This document shows, piece by piece, positions 18,984-27,391 of a stretch of DNA of 64,000 nt. Below the pieces are notes generated by a model, which saw nothing but the letters and a program-made list of their open reading frames with translations, was not told where the DNA came from and did not search any database. The stretch is from Streptomyces sp. Y2F8-2 (lineage in GTDB: Bacteria > Actinomycetota > Actinomycetes > Streptomycetales > Streptomycetaceae). How positions within the stretch are numbered: the stretch's first letter is position 1; every line of letters starts with the position of its first letter. The DNA is taken from NCBI RefSeq assembly GCF_014905555.1, contig NZ_BNGS01000006.1, forward strand, positions 62,001 through 126,000, given 5' to 3'. The translations under genes and the position numbers were made by a program.

Positions 18984-19994
18984 ATGACCACGAGCTCCGA
19001 TGTGATCGAAGACGCCCCGAAGGCGAACGACGACTCTCCGCTGCCCTCCGCGACGCTGGGTGGCGAGCAGAAGCGCTCGATCGAGCAGATCACGCTGCTG
19101 CTGTTCATCACCGTTCCGTTCCTGGCGCTTGTGGCGGCGGTGCCGCTGGCGTGGGGATGGGGCGTGAGCTGGCTCGATATGGGCCTGCTGGTCTTCTTCT
19201 ACTACCTGGGCTGCCACGGCATCACGATCGGTTTCCACCGTCACTTCACGCACGGCTCGTTCAAGGCGAAGCGGCCGCTGAAGATCGCGCTGGCGATCGC
19301 GGGGTCGATGGCCGTGGAAGGGCCGCTGGTGCGTTGGGTGGCCGACCACCGCAAGCACCACAAGTTCTCCGACGCGGAGGGCGACCCGCACTCCCCGTGG
19401 CGGTACGGGGAGACGGTCCCGGCGCTGATGAAGGGCCTGTGGTGGGCCCACCTCGGCTGGATGTTCGACGAGGAGCAGACGCCTCAGGACAAGTACGCCC
19501 CGGACCTGATCAAGGACCCGGCGATGCGGGCGATCTCCCGCCAGTTCGCGCTGTGGACGACCGTGTCGCTGCTGCTGCCCGCGCTGATCGGCGGGCTGGT
19601 CACGATGTCCTGGTGGGGAGCGTTCACCGCGTTCTTCTGGGGGTCGCTCGTCCGGGTGGCTCTGCTGCACCACGTGACGTGGTCGATCAACTCGATCTGC
19701 CACGCGGTGGGCAAGCGGCCGTTCAAGTCGCGCGACCGTTCGGGCAACGTGTGGTGGCTGGCGGTCCTGTCGTGCGGGGAGTCGTGGCACAACCTGCACC
19801 ACGCGGACCCGACGTCGGCACGGCACGGTGTGGAGCGGGGCCAGCTGGACTCCTCGGCGCGGATCATCCGCTGGTTCGAGCAGCTGGGGTGGGCGTACGA
19901 CGTGCGCTGGCCGTCACGCTCGCGTATCGATTCGCGTCGCAACGGTGACGGGAGTGGCTCCCGACGCGGGAAGGTGACCGCCGACACGGCATGA
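18984..19994 (+). CDS. Acyl-CoA delta-9 fatty acid desaturase
   Basis: 336 residues. The three histidine boxes of membrane di-iron desaturases are present: HRHFTH, HRKHH and HNLHH. They are set among four membrane helices (LLLFITVPFLALVAAVP and others). It should introduce a cis double bond into C16/C18 acyl chains, tuning membrane fluidity. The ATG at 18984 has AGGGGA 5-10 nt upstream; an upstream GTG at 18903 would add an unlikely leader. A TetR gene follows after 7 nt, so the two are one operon. Confidence 0.92.
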   Translation: MTTSSDVIEDAPKANDDSPLPSATLGGEQKRSIEQITLLLFITVPFLALVAAVPLAWGWGVSWLDMGLLVFFYYLGCHGITIGFHRHFTHGSFKAKRPLKIALAIAGSMAVEGPLVRWVADHRKHHKFSDAEGDPHSPWRYGETVPALMKGLWWAHLGWMFDEEQTPQDKYAPDLIKDPAMRAISRQFALWTTVSLLLPALIGGLVTMSWWGAFTAFFWGSLVRVALLHHVTWSINSICHAVGKRPFKSRDRSGNVWWLAVLSCGESWHNLHHADPTSARHGVERGQLDSSARIIRWFEQLGWAYDVRWPSRSRIDSRRNGDGSGSRRGKVTADTA

Positions 19995-20001
19995 TGGCGG
20001 T

Positions 20002-20664
20002 GTGGCGACCGACTCCAGCACCCCCAGCAGCGACAAGCCGCGGCGCCCGCGCCGTACTCGGATGACCGGTGCCGAGCGCCGCCAGCAGCTGCTGGAGATC
20101 GGTCGCACGTTGTTCGCCGCGAAGGGCTTCGAGGGCACGTCGGTGGAGGAGATCGCGGCCAAGGCCGGGGTGTCCAAGCCGGTGGTGTACGAGCACTTCG
20201 GCGGCAAGGAGGGGCTGTACGCGGTGGTGGTGGACCGCGAGATGCGGCGCCTGCTGGACATGGTGACCAGCTCCCTGACGGCGGGGCACCCGCGTGAGCT
20301 GTGCGAGCAGGCCGCGTTCGCGCTGCTGGACTACATCGAGGAGTACACGGACGGTTTCCGGATCCTGGTCCGGGACTCCCCCATCCCGCAGTCGACGGGC
20401 TCCTTCGCGTCGCTGATCTCGGACATCGCGACGCAGGTGGAGGACATTCTGGGCCGCGAGTTCAAGAGCCGCGGCTTCGACCCGAAGCTGGCGCCGCTGT
20501 ACGCGCAGGCGCTGGTCGGGATGGTCGCGCTGACGGGCCAGTGGTGGCTGGACGTGCGCCGCCCGAAGAAGGCGGAGGTGGCGGCGCATCTGGTGAACCT
20601 TGCGTGGCACGGGCTGGACGGGCTGGAGCCGAAGCCGCGGCTCATAGGCCACCGCAAGAGCTGA
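20002..20664 (+). CDS. TetR-family regulator of the desaturase operon
   Basis: 220 residues. Residues 22-70 are a TetR HTH (RRQQLLEIGRTLFAAKGFEG, IAAKAGVSKPVVYEHFGGKE), and the rest is an all-helical ligand domain. The spacing to the desaturase (7 nt) and the operator-like palindromes upstream suggest an autoregulated acyl-CoA-responsive regulator; the ligand is inference. The GTG start overlaps no other feature. Confidence 0.88.
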   Translation: MATDSSTPSSDKPRRPRRTRMTGAERRQQLLEIGRTLFAAKGFEGTSVEEIAAKAGVSKPVVYEHFGGKEGLYAVVVDREMRRLLDMVTSSLTAGHPRELCEQAAFALLDYIEEYTDGFRILVRDSPIPQSTGSFASLISDIATQVEDILGREFKSRGFDPKLAPLYAQALVGMVALTGQWWLDVRRPKKAEVAAHLVNLAWHGLDGLEPKPRLIGHRKS

Positions 20665-20695
20665 GGCACGCCCGCGCGACCCGCGTGCCGCGTGC

Positions 20696-21067
20696 TCAGG
20701 GCGATGTGGCCACCGGCTCCAGGAACTCCAGCCGGTTGCCCACCGGGTCCTGCGAGTAGAAGCGCCGGTGCCCCGGCAGGTTGCCGTCCCAGGTGACCGG
20801 TGCCCCGCGTTCGGCGAGCCGCGCCGCGTACGCCTCGATCCCCGTGACCCGCAGCCCCGGATGGGCCTTCTTCGCGGGCTGGAAGTCGTCCTCGACGCCC
20901 AGGTGGAGCTGCACGGCCCCCGCCCGGAACCAGCAGCCCCCGCGCGCCGCGAGCACCGGCGGCTTGGGGACCTCCGTCATACCGAGGACGTCGACGTAGT
21001 ACGCGCGCAGCAGGTCCTCGGAGCCGGGCGGGGCGGCGAGCTGGACGTGGTCGACGGCGGTCAGCAT
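20696..21067 (-). CDS. VOC-superfamily (glyoxalase-like) protein
   Basis: 123 residues, one vicinal-oxygen-chelate module. It opens AVDHVQLAAPPGSEDLLRAYYVDVLG, with a metal-type His (H7), HLGVEDDF, and GNRLEFLEP near the end. Such proteins isomerise or cleave small thiol or oxygen substrates, or bind drugs; the substrate is unknown. It starts 3 nt after tam stops, so it is translated from the tam transcript and may be under TamR. Confidence 0.82.
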   Translation of the reverse strand: MLTAVDHVQLAAPPGSEDLLRAYYVDVLGMTEVPKPPVLAARGGCWFRAGAVQLHLGVEDDFQPAKKAHPGLRVTGIEAYAARLAERGAPVTWDGNLPGHRRFYSQDPVGNRLEFLEPVATSP

Positions 21068-21070
21068 CGG

Positions 21071-21877
21071 TCAGGCCCCCTTCGTCGCGACGGCGAAGAT
21101 ACGGCGGAACGGGAACACCGTGCCGTGCTCGGTCGCCGGGTACGCCTCGCGCAGCGCCGCACGGTAGTCGGCGACGAACTCCTCCGCCTCCTCCCCCAGC
21201 TCGGTGAGGACCGGCCGCAGTCCGGTGCCCTTGACCCAGTCGAGGACCGGGTCCTCGCCCTGCAGCAGATGCAGATACGTCGTCTCCCAGACGTCGGCCG
21301 CGCAGCCGAGCGCGGTGAGGTGGTGCAGATACGCCTCCGGGGTGAGGACCGCGTCGTCGTGGCGCAGGGTTTCGGCGAGGCGGTCCGTCCAGCGGGCGGA
21401 GTGGGCGAGTTCGCGCATCAGCCGGTGGCTGGGGGAGGCGAAGTTGCCGGGGACCTGGAAGGCGAAGGTGCCGCCCGGCTTCAGGGCTGTCACCCACTCG
21501 GCGAACCGCTCGGCGTGTCCGGGTACCCACTGGAGGGTGGCGTTGCTGATGATCAGGTCGTACGGCTCCTTCGGCACCCAGGTGCGGGCGTCGGCGTGCG
21601 CGAAGTCCAGGCGGCCGCCGCCGGCCGTGGGGCCCGCGTAGGCGTCGGTCTTCGCGAGCATCTCCGGGGAGTTGTCGTAGCCGGTGATGTGCGCGGTGGG
21701 CCAGCGCTCGGCGAGCAGGACGGTGACGTTGCCCGGTCCGCAGCCCAGGTCGGCGATGCGGGGCGGGTCGCCGGGAAGTCCGGGCACGCGGGAGAGCAGG
21801 TCGGTGAAGGGACGGGCGCGGTGGTCCGCGTGGCGGAGGTACTGGGCGGGGTCCCAGGTGGGGCCGGTGGCGGGCAT
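21071..21877 (-). CDS. tam: Trans-aconitate 2-methyltransferase
   Basis: 268 residues. The SAM-binding motif I IADLGCGPGNVTVLL is preceded by WDPAQYLRHADHRARPF, typical of Tam, with YDLIISNATLQWV further on. It methylates trans-aconitate, which inhibits aconitase, so it detoxifies a TCA by-product. The ATG at 21877 has GAGGAGG about 8 nt upstream, and longer in-frame starts are Arg-rich and unlikely. It diverges from tamR, which supports the identification. Confidence 0.93.
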   Translation of the reverse strand: MPATGPTWDPAQYLRHADHRARPFTDLLSRVPGLPGDPPRIADLGCGPGNVTVLLAERWPTAHITGYDNSPEMLAKTDAYAGPTAGGGRLDFAHADARTWVPKEPYDLIISNATLQWVPGHAERFAEWVTALKPGGTFAFQVPGNFASPSHRLMRELAHSARWTDRLAETLRHDDAVLTPEAYLHHLTALGCAADVWETTYLHLLQGEDPVLDWVKGTGLRPVLTELGEEAEEFVADYRAALREAYPATEHGTVFPFRRIFAVATKGA

Positions 21878-22011
21878 GGCGGGGCCTCCTCGGAGCGGGC
21901 GGGCGGACGGACGGACGAGCGGGCGCCGCGGCGCGGACGCGCGCCGTCGTACGGAGGCGTCGCCCCCGTTTGACGCCGCCTCCGTACGGTTTGCCATCCT
22001 CGTACCGCAAC

Positions 22012-22072
22012 TCTCTCGACGTCAAGAGACTCAACATCAAGATGTCTCACGTCAAGAGACTTCACATCGACA
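22012..22072. promoter_or_regulatory. TamR-type operator array between tam and tamR
   Basis: TCAAGA recurs at 22022, 22037 and 22052, exactly every 15 bp, with a weak fourth copy (TCGACA) at 22067. The outer two belong to identical 13-bp repeats ACGTCAAGAGACT; the middle one lies in the palindrome ACATC-AA-GATGT (22034-22045). The array lies 20-80 bp before the tamR start, between divergent genes, where a MarR dimer would be expected to bind. Confidence 0.65.
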
Positions 22073-22091
22073 CAACCACTACACTGATCGC

Positions 22092-22589
22092 ATGGAGGAC
22101 GAGGTCGATCGGCTGGTCGCGGCGTGGCGCAGGGAACGCCCGGACCTCGACGTGGAACCGCTCGAGGTGCTCAGCCGGGTGAGCAGACTGGCCCGGCATC
22201 TGGACCGCGCACGCCGGCTGGCGTTCTCGGAGCACGGCCTGGAGCCCTGGGAGTTCGACGTCCTCACCGCGCTCCGCCGCGCCGGCAGCCCCTATCAGCT
22301 CTCCCCCGGCCAGTTGCTCACCCAGACGCTGGTCACCTCCGGCACGATGACCAACCGCATCGACCGCCTGGCGAAGAAGGGCCTGGTCGAGCGGCTCCCG
22401 GACCCCAGCGACCGCCGGGGCGTGCTGGTGCGGCTCACGGACGAGGGCCGGGACCGGGCCGACCAGGCCCTGGCCGGACTCCTCGACCAGGAACGCGCGA
22501 TCCTCTCCGAGCTGAGCTCGGCCCAGCGCGGTGAGCTGGCCGCGCTGCTACGCCAGCTGACCGCCCCGTTCGACAACATCCCCGGCTAG
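22092..22589 (+). CDS. tamR: MarR-family regulator TamR
   Basis: 165 residues. The MarR winged helix is clear: EFDVLTALRRAG, LTQTLVTSGTMTNRIDRLAKKGLVERLPDPSDRRGVLVRLT. Streptomyces coelicolor TamR, a MarR protein divergent from tam, is known to answer citrate- and aconitate-type ligands and to adjust TCA enzymes under oxidative stress. The divergent context here is the same, so that role is taken from the family. Its 3' end overlaps the convergent LuxR gene by 42 bp. Confidence 0.9.
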   Translation: MEDEVDRLVAAWRRERPDLDVEPLEVLSRVSRLARHLDRARRLAFSEHGLEPWEFDVLTALRRAGSPYQLSPGQLLTQTLVTSGTMTNRIDRLAKKGLVERLPDPSDRRGVLVRLTDEGRDRADQALAGLLDQERAILSELSSAQRGELAALLRQLTAPFDNIPG

Positions 22590-23315
22590 GTCGACCGGCC
22601 CGACACCGGCGCGGCGGGCGAGGGCGACGGCGGCGAGGGTGGAGTGGACGCCCAGCTTCCCCAGCACGTTCTGCATGTGCGTGCGGACGGTGTGCGGGGA
22701 CAGGAACAGCCGCTCGGCGACGGCCTTGCGGCCCAGTCCGGCGACCATGCACCGCAGCACCTCCCGCTCCCGGGGCGTGAGGGACTCCACCAGACGCTCG
22801 CTCTCGGTGCGGTGCTTGCGGGCCGCGGTCAGCTCGCGCAGCACCCCGGTGAGCAGGGCGGGCGGCAGGTGCGTCTCGTCCCGCAGGACGCCCCGGATGA
22901 CCGTGAGCAGCCGCTGCAGCGAGCAGTCCTTGGCGACCCAGCCGGAGGCGCCGGCCTGCAGGGCGAGGGCGGCGCGGCGCGGGTCGTCCTTCTCTGCGAG
23001 GACGACGGTCCGCACGTTCGGCTGGCCGGAGCGGACGCCGGCGACGAGGGAGATGCCGTCGACGAGGCCGTCCTCGTCGCCGTCCTGGACGGGGACCGCC
23101 GGGCGTGAGCCCAGGACGTTGCCCCCGAGGTCCGCGTCGACGAGCATCACGTCGAATCTGCGGCCCTCCGCGGCGGCCCGCTCCAGGCAGCGCAGCGCGG
23201 CAGGACCGCTGCCGGCCGCGGACACGTCGACGTCCGGTTCGGCCGCCAGGGCGGCGGCGAGGGACTCGGCGAAGATGCGGTGATCGTCGACGACCAGAAC
23301 TCGGATGCGAACCAC
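22548..23315 (-). CDS. LuxR-type response regulator with atypical receiver
   Basis: 255 residues. The receiver domain (RVLVVDDHRIFAESL; phospho-Asp in FDVMLVDADLGG; Lys in GWVAKD) carries an extra loop of about 20 residues after the Asp (NVLGSRPAVPVQDGDEDG). A LuxR HTH at the C-terminus reads LTPREREVLRCMVAGL and LSPHTVRTHMQNVLGKLG. It should be a DNA-binding regulator; no kinase is adjacent. The GTG at 23315 has GGGGG 5 nt upstream. It overlaps the end of tamR tail to tail. Confidence 0.85.
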   Translation of the reverse strand: MVRIRVLVVDDHRIFAESLAAALAAEPDVDVSAAGSGPAALRCLERAAAEGRRFDVMLVDADLGGNVLGSRPAVPVQDGDEDGLVDGISLVAGVRSGQPNVRTVVLAEKDDPRRAALALQAGASGWVAKDCSLQRLLTVIRGVLRDETHLPPALLTGVLRELTAARKHRTESERLVESLTPREREVLRCMVAGLGRKAVAERLFLSPHTVRTHMQNVLGKLGVHSTLAAVALARRAGVGPVDLAGDVVERGGQLA

Positions 23316-23578
23316 TGATACCCCCACTGTTCGGGGGACGGCCCGGCGCGGATACGGCGCCCGGAGCGCTCCCCGGATGTTCTACCTGGGACGGGTAACG
23401 CAGCGGCACGGCCGCCGCCGTGCCGGAACTGCTACCCCCGCCCCGGGCGCCGTACCCGACTGTCTCGCCCCCTGATCAGCACCGGCCCCCACCGATGCTG
23501 TTCACAGGGTAGGGCTGCCGGCCTGGAGCGGAAGGAGATTTGCAGAACTGGCCGGCCGACGCGTTTATGGTGAGCCGC

Positions 23579-24022
23579 ATGTTTCGTATCGAGACGGAAG
23601 TCGACAAGGAGCGGCGGGATCTGCTCCGGGCTCGGCTGCGCGAGACGAACACGGCGGCGTCCCCGGTGCTGCGCGCCCTGCGCGGAACACCGGCGGAGCG
23701 CGATGTTCCGCTCCATGTGTGGGCGTTGGACGCGGCGGGGGAGGTGGCGGGCGGGCTGGTCGGGCACACCTGGACGACGTGGCTGCACGTCGCGTACCTG
23801 TGGGTGGACGATCGGCACCGCGGCGCGGGCCTCGGCACGCGGCTGCTGGCGCAGGCGGAGCGGACGGCCCACGAGGACCGCGGCTGCACGGCGTGCCGCC
23901 TGGAGACGTGGGACTTCCAGGCGCCGGAGTTCTACCGGAAGCAGGGCTACGAGGTGGTGTGCGTGATCCCCGACTATCCGCCGGGGATCACGGAGTACAC
24001 GTTGACGAAGCGGCTGGACTGA
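23579..24022 (+). CDS. GNAT-family N-acetyltransferase
   Basis: 147 residues. The acetyl-CoA-binding motif A is present as VAYLWVDDRHRGAGLGTRLLAQAE (R-G-x-G-L-G), followed by ETWDFQAPEFYRKQGYEVV, motif B of GNAT enzymes. The substrate is unknown. The ATG at 23579 has a GGTGAG site; ATG 23567 and TTG 23540 are possible longer starts. It is convergent with galK, with a 12-bp gap. Confidence 0.85.
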   Translation: MFRIETEVDKERRDLLRARLRETNTAASPVLRALRGTPAERDVPLHVWALDAAGEVAGGLVGHTWTTWLHVAYLWVDDRHRGAGLGTRLLAQAERTAHEDRGCTACRLETWDFQAPEFYRKQGYEVVCVIPDYPPGITEYTLTKRLD

Positions 24023-24034
24023 GCCGGGGCGCGA

Positions 24035-25177
24035 TCAGCTCAGGCGGCGTGCCCCGGCCGACGGTACCGCCGGGAACACCCGAGGTGCCGTGTAACCGGC
24101 GGCGGCGAACGCCTCCTCGATCGCCTTGGTGATCGTGTCCGTGTCCGACGCCTCCACCAGGACGATCGCCGAGCCGCCGAAGCCGCCGCCCGTCATCCGC
24201 GCCCCCAGCGCGCCCGCGGCGTTCGCCGTGTCCACCACCAGGTCCAGCTCCCGGCAGGAGATCCGCAGGTCGTCGCGGAGGGAGACATGGCCCTCGGTCA
24301 GCACGGGACCGATCGCCCGGACCTCGCCCGCGTCCAGCAGCCGGACCACCTCACCGACCCGGTGATCGTCCGAGACGACATGGCGCACATAGCGGCGCAC
24401 CCGCTCGTCCGACAGGCGCGCGAGCGCGGAGTCCAGCTCCTCGTACGCCACGTCCCGCAGATGCGAGACCCCGAGCTGCCGTGCGCCCTCCTCGCATCCC
24501 TCGCGCCGCTCGGCGTACGCCCCGTCGCCCAGCGCGTGCTTCACGCGGCTGTCGACGACCAGCAGCGTCAGGCCCTGGGAGGCGAGGTCGAAGGGGATCT
24601 GCCGGATGGACAGGTCACGGCAGTCCAGGTGCAGCGCGTGGCCGTCCGTGGCGCACGCCGATGCCATCTGGTCCATGATCCCGCAGGGCACGCCCACGAA
24701 GTCGTTCTCGGCGCGCTGGGCGGTCCTGGCCAGCTCGGGGCCGGTCAGACCGAGCTCGTACAGGTCGTTGAGCGCGAGGGCGACGACCACCTCCAGCGCC
24801 GCCGAGGAGGACAGACCGGCGCCCGTCGGCACCGTCGAGGACAGGTGGACGTCCGCGCCGGTGATCGGGTGGCCCGCCTCACGCAGCACCCACACCACAC
24901 CGGCCGGGTAGGCGGCCCAACTGGTGTTGGTCAGCGGCTGCAGTTCGTCGACGTGCAGTTCGACGACCGGGCCCTCGATGTCCGCCGAGTGCAGCCGCAG
25001 CACCCCGTCGGTGCGCCGCGAGACCGCCGCGACCGCCGTGTGCGGCAGCGCGAGCGGCATCACGAAGCCCTCGTTGAAGTCCGTGTACTCGCCGATCAGG
25101 TTGACCCGGCCCGGAGCCGCCCAGACGCCCTCGGGAGCCGACCCGTAGATCTCCCCGAAGCCCTCGCGTACGCCCAC
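24035..25177 (-). CDS. galK: Galactokinase
   Basis: 380 residues. It has the three GHMP/galactokinase motifs: GRVNLIGEYTDFNEGFVMP, VPTGAGLSSSAALEV and MTGGGFGGSAIVLV. It phosphorylates galactose to Gal-1-P, the first Leloir step. The GTG directly abuts the galE stop codon, with GGGAGCAG inside galE as ribosome site, so translation is coupled. It is last in galT-galE-galK. Confidence 0.97.
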   Translation of the reverse strand: MGVREGFGEIYGSAPEGVWAAPGRVNLIGEYTDFNEGFVMPLALPHTAVAAVSRRTDGVLRLHSADIEGPVVELHVDELQPLTNTSWAAYPAGVVWVLREAGHPITGADVHLSSTVPTGAGLSSSAALEVVVALALNDLYELGLTGPELARTAQRAENDFVGVPCGIMDQMASACATDGHALHLDCRDLSIRQIPFDLASQGLTLLVVDSRVKHALGDGAYAERREGCEEGARQLGVSHLRDVAYEELDSALARLSDERVRRYVRHVVSDDHRVGEVVRLLDAGEVRAIGPVLTEGHVSLRDDLRISCRELDLVVDTANAAGALGARMTGGGFGGSAIVLVEASDTDTITKAIEEAFAAAGYTAPRVFPAVPSAGARRLS

Positions 25178-26155
25178 CTACTGCTCCCTTGCGTTGCTTG
25201 CGACGTGCCGTGCGAACTGCCACGCGTCCGCGACGATCCCCGCGAGGTCCGCGCGGGACGGGTTCCAGCCGAGCTTCTCGCGGGCCGTGGCCGCGGAGGC
25301 GACCAGGACCGCCGGGTCGCCGCCCCGGCGCGGGGCCACGACCTCGGGGATCGGGTGCCCGGTGACCTGGCGCACCGTCTCGATGACCTCGCGCACCGAG
25401 AAGCCGTTGCCGTTGCCGAGGTTGCAGATCAGGTGTTCGCCGGGGGTGGCGGCGTCCAGGGCGAGCAGATGCGCCTCGGCGAGGTCGGCGACGTGGATGT
25501 AGTCGCGGATGCAGGTGCCGTCCGGCGTCGGGTAGTCGTCGCCGAAGATCGAGATGGCCTCTCGCCTGCCCTGCGCGACCTGGAGGACGAGCGGGATGAG
25601 GTGGGACTCGGGGTTGTGGCGCTCGCCGTAGGCGCCGTAGGCGCCGGCGACGTTGAAGTAGCGCAGGGAGACGGCGCCCAGGCCGTGCGCGGCCGCCTCG
25701 CCGGTGATCATGTGGTCGACGGCGAGCTTGGAGGCGCCGTAGGGGGAGGTCGGCGCGGTCGGGTCGGTCTCGGTGATCGGGGTGTTCACCGGCTCGCCGT
25801 AGGTGGCCGCCGTGGAGGAGAAGACGAGCTTGCGCACGCCGGCCTCGCGCATGGCGCCGAGCAGGGCCATGGTGCCGCCGACGTTGTTGTCCCAGTACTT
25901 CTCCGGCTTCACCACCGACTCGCCGACCTGCGAGAACGCGGCGAAGTGCAGGACCGCGTCGAAGGAGGCGTCGAGCCACTTGGCGGCGTCGCGGATGTCG
26001 CCCTCGATGAAGGAAGCACCGGCCGGCACGCCCTCGCGGAAGCCGGTGGAGAGGTTGTCGAGGACGACGACCTCGTGGCCGGCCTCCAGCAGGTGCTGCG
26101 CGACCACGCTGCCCACATAGCCGGCCCCGCCGGTGACCAGGTACTTCCCACTCAT
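25178..26155 (-). CDS. galE: UDP-glucose 4-epimerase
   Basis: 325 residues. A Rossmann extended SDR: YLVTGGAGYVGSVVAQHLL at the N-terminus, catalytic YGASK (Y-x-x-x-K) and RYFNVAGAYG. It interconverts UDP-Gal and UDP-Glc. Its ATG overlaps the galT stop by 4 nt (ATGA). Confidence 0.97.
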   Translation of the reverse strand: MSGKYLVTGGAGYVGSVVAQHLLEAGHEVVVLDNLSTGFREGVPAGASFIEGDIRDAAKWLDASFDAVLHFAAFSQVGESVVKPEKYWDNNVGGTMALLGAMREAGVRKLVFSSTAATYGEPVNTPITETDPTAPTSPYGASKLAVDHMITGEAAAHGLGAVSLRYFNVAGAYGAYGERHNPESHLIPLVLQVAQGRREAISIFGDDYPTPDGTCIRDYIHVADLAEAHLLALDAATPGEHLICNLGNGNGFSVREVIETVRQVTGHPIPEVVAPRRGGDPAVLVASAATAREKLGWNPSRADLAGIVADAWQFARHVASNAREQ

Positions 26156-27213
26156 GAACTCGCTACCTCTCGCAGTCGCCGGGCCGCGGCCTCCGGCGGC
26201 ACGTCGTTGATGAACACGTTCATGCCGGACTCGGAACCCGCGAGGAACTTCAGCTTGCCGGAAGTACGGCGAATGGTGAAAAGCTCGAGGTGGAGCGCGA
26301 AGTCGTCCCTGCTCACGCCGTCGAACTCGTCCAGGGGGCCGAACGGCGCCTGGTGCCAGGCGGCGATGTACGGCGTCGGAGGCTCACCCTCGCCGAAGAT
26401 CCGGTCGAAGCGCTTCAAGAGTTCCAGGTAGACCTTGGGAAACTCTGTGCGTGCCGCCTCGTCGAGCCCGAGCAGGTCGGGGACGCGGCGGCGGGGGTAG
26501 AGGTGGACCTCGTAGGGCCAGTGCGCGGCGTACGGTACGAACGCCACCCAGTGCTCGCTCTGCAGGACGATCCGCTCGTCGGCGAGTTCGCGTTCCAGGA
26601 CGGCGTCGAACAGGTTCTCCCCGCCGGTCGCCTCCTTGTGGGCGGCCAGCGAACGGAGCATCAGGGCGGTGCGGGGGGTGGTGAAGGGGTACGCGTAGAT
26701 CTGCCCGTGCGGGTGGCCGAGGGTCACGCCGATCTCCGCCCCGCGGTTCTCGAAGCAGAAGACCTGCTCGACGGCCGGCAGGTGGGACAGCTCGGCGGTG
26801 CGGTCGGTCCAGGCGTCCAGGACCAGGCCCGCCTGCTCCTCGGTCAGGTCGGCGAAGGAGGCGTTGTGGTCGGAGGTGAAGCAGACGACCTCACAGCGGC
26901 CGGAGTCGCCGGCGAGCGAGGGGAAACGGTTCTCGAAGACGACGACGTCGTAGGACGAGTCGGGGATCTCGCTGAGCCTGCCGTCCTGGGAGGGGCACAG
27001 CGGGCACTCGTCGGCGGGCGGGTGGTAGGTGCGGCCCTGCCGGTGCGAGGCGATGGCGACCGAGTCGCCGAGCAGCACGTCCTGGCGGATCTCGGAGGTC
27101 GTGACGGTCCGCTCGAGCGGCCGGCGGTCGACCGCGTCCCGCACGACGTCGTCGCGCAGGTCGTAGTAGATGAGCTCACGACCGTCGGCCAGCCGGGTCG
27201 AGGTCTTCTTCAC
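26152..27213 (-). CDS. galT: Galactose-1-phosphate uridylyltransferase
   Basis: 353 residues. HIT-fold signatures are CPLCPSQDGR (zinc Cys pair), FENRGAEIGVTLGHPHGQIYAYP with the active-site HPH, and VPYAAHWPYEVHL. It transfers UMP from UDP-Glc to Gal-1-P. The GTG at 27213 (KKTSTRLADG) with GGAGAG 8 nt upstream is preferred to a GTG at 27240. It heads the gal operon, divergent from a symporter. Confidence 0.96.
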   Translation of the reverse strand: MKKTSTRLADGRELIYYDLRDDVVRDAVDRRPLERTVTTSEIRQDVLLGDSVAIASHRQGRTYHPPADECPLCPSQDGRLSEIPDSSYDVVVFENRFPSLAGDSGRCEVVCFTSDHNASFADLTEEQAGLVLDAWTDRTAELSHLPAVEQVFCFENRGAEIGVTLGHPHGQIYAYPFTTPRTALMLRSLAAHKEATGGENLFDAVLERELADERIVLQSEHWVAFVPYAAHWPYEVHLYPRRRVPDLLGLDEAARTEFPKVYLELLKRFDRIFGEGEPPTPYIAAWHQAPFGPLDEFDGVSRDDFALHLELFTIRRTSGKLKFLAGSESGMNVFINDVPPEAAARRLREVASS

Positions 27214-27240
27214 GTTCGACTCTCCATTCGAGCCACTCAC

Positions 27241-27391
27241 CCTTCAAACATAACCCAACACACCAAAACACAACTCACCATCTGCGTCAACGTCACAATC
27301 CAACAAAGACCATCATCAGGAGTGTTCAAATATCGAACGCGGGGGCGTACGGTTCCGCACTGATTGGTTCACGCAACGAAGCGAGCACTCA
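27241..27391. promoter_or_regulatory. Divergent gal/symporter promoter region
   Basis: A 178-bp gap with an AT-rich stretch (27241-27340) unlike its surroundings, as expected of a strongly regulated streptomycete promoter. It contains the interrupted palindrome GTTC-AAATATC-GAAC (27324-27338), of the kind bound by DeoR- or LacI-type sugar regulators. No regulator gene is adjacent. Exact -10/-35 boxes could not be fixed by eye. Confidence 0.5.
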
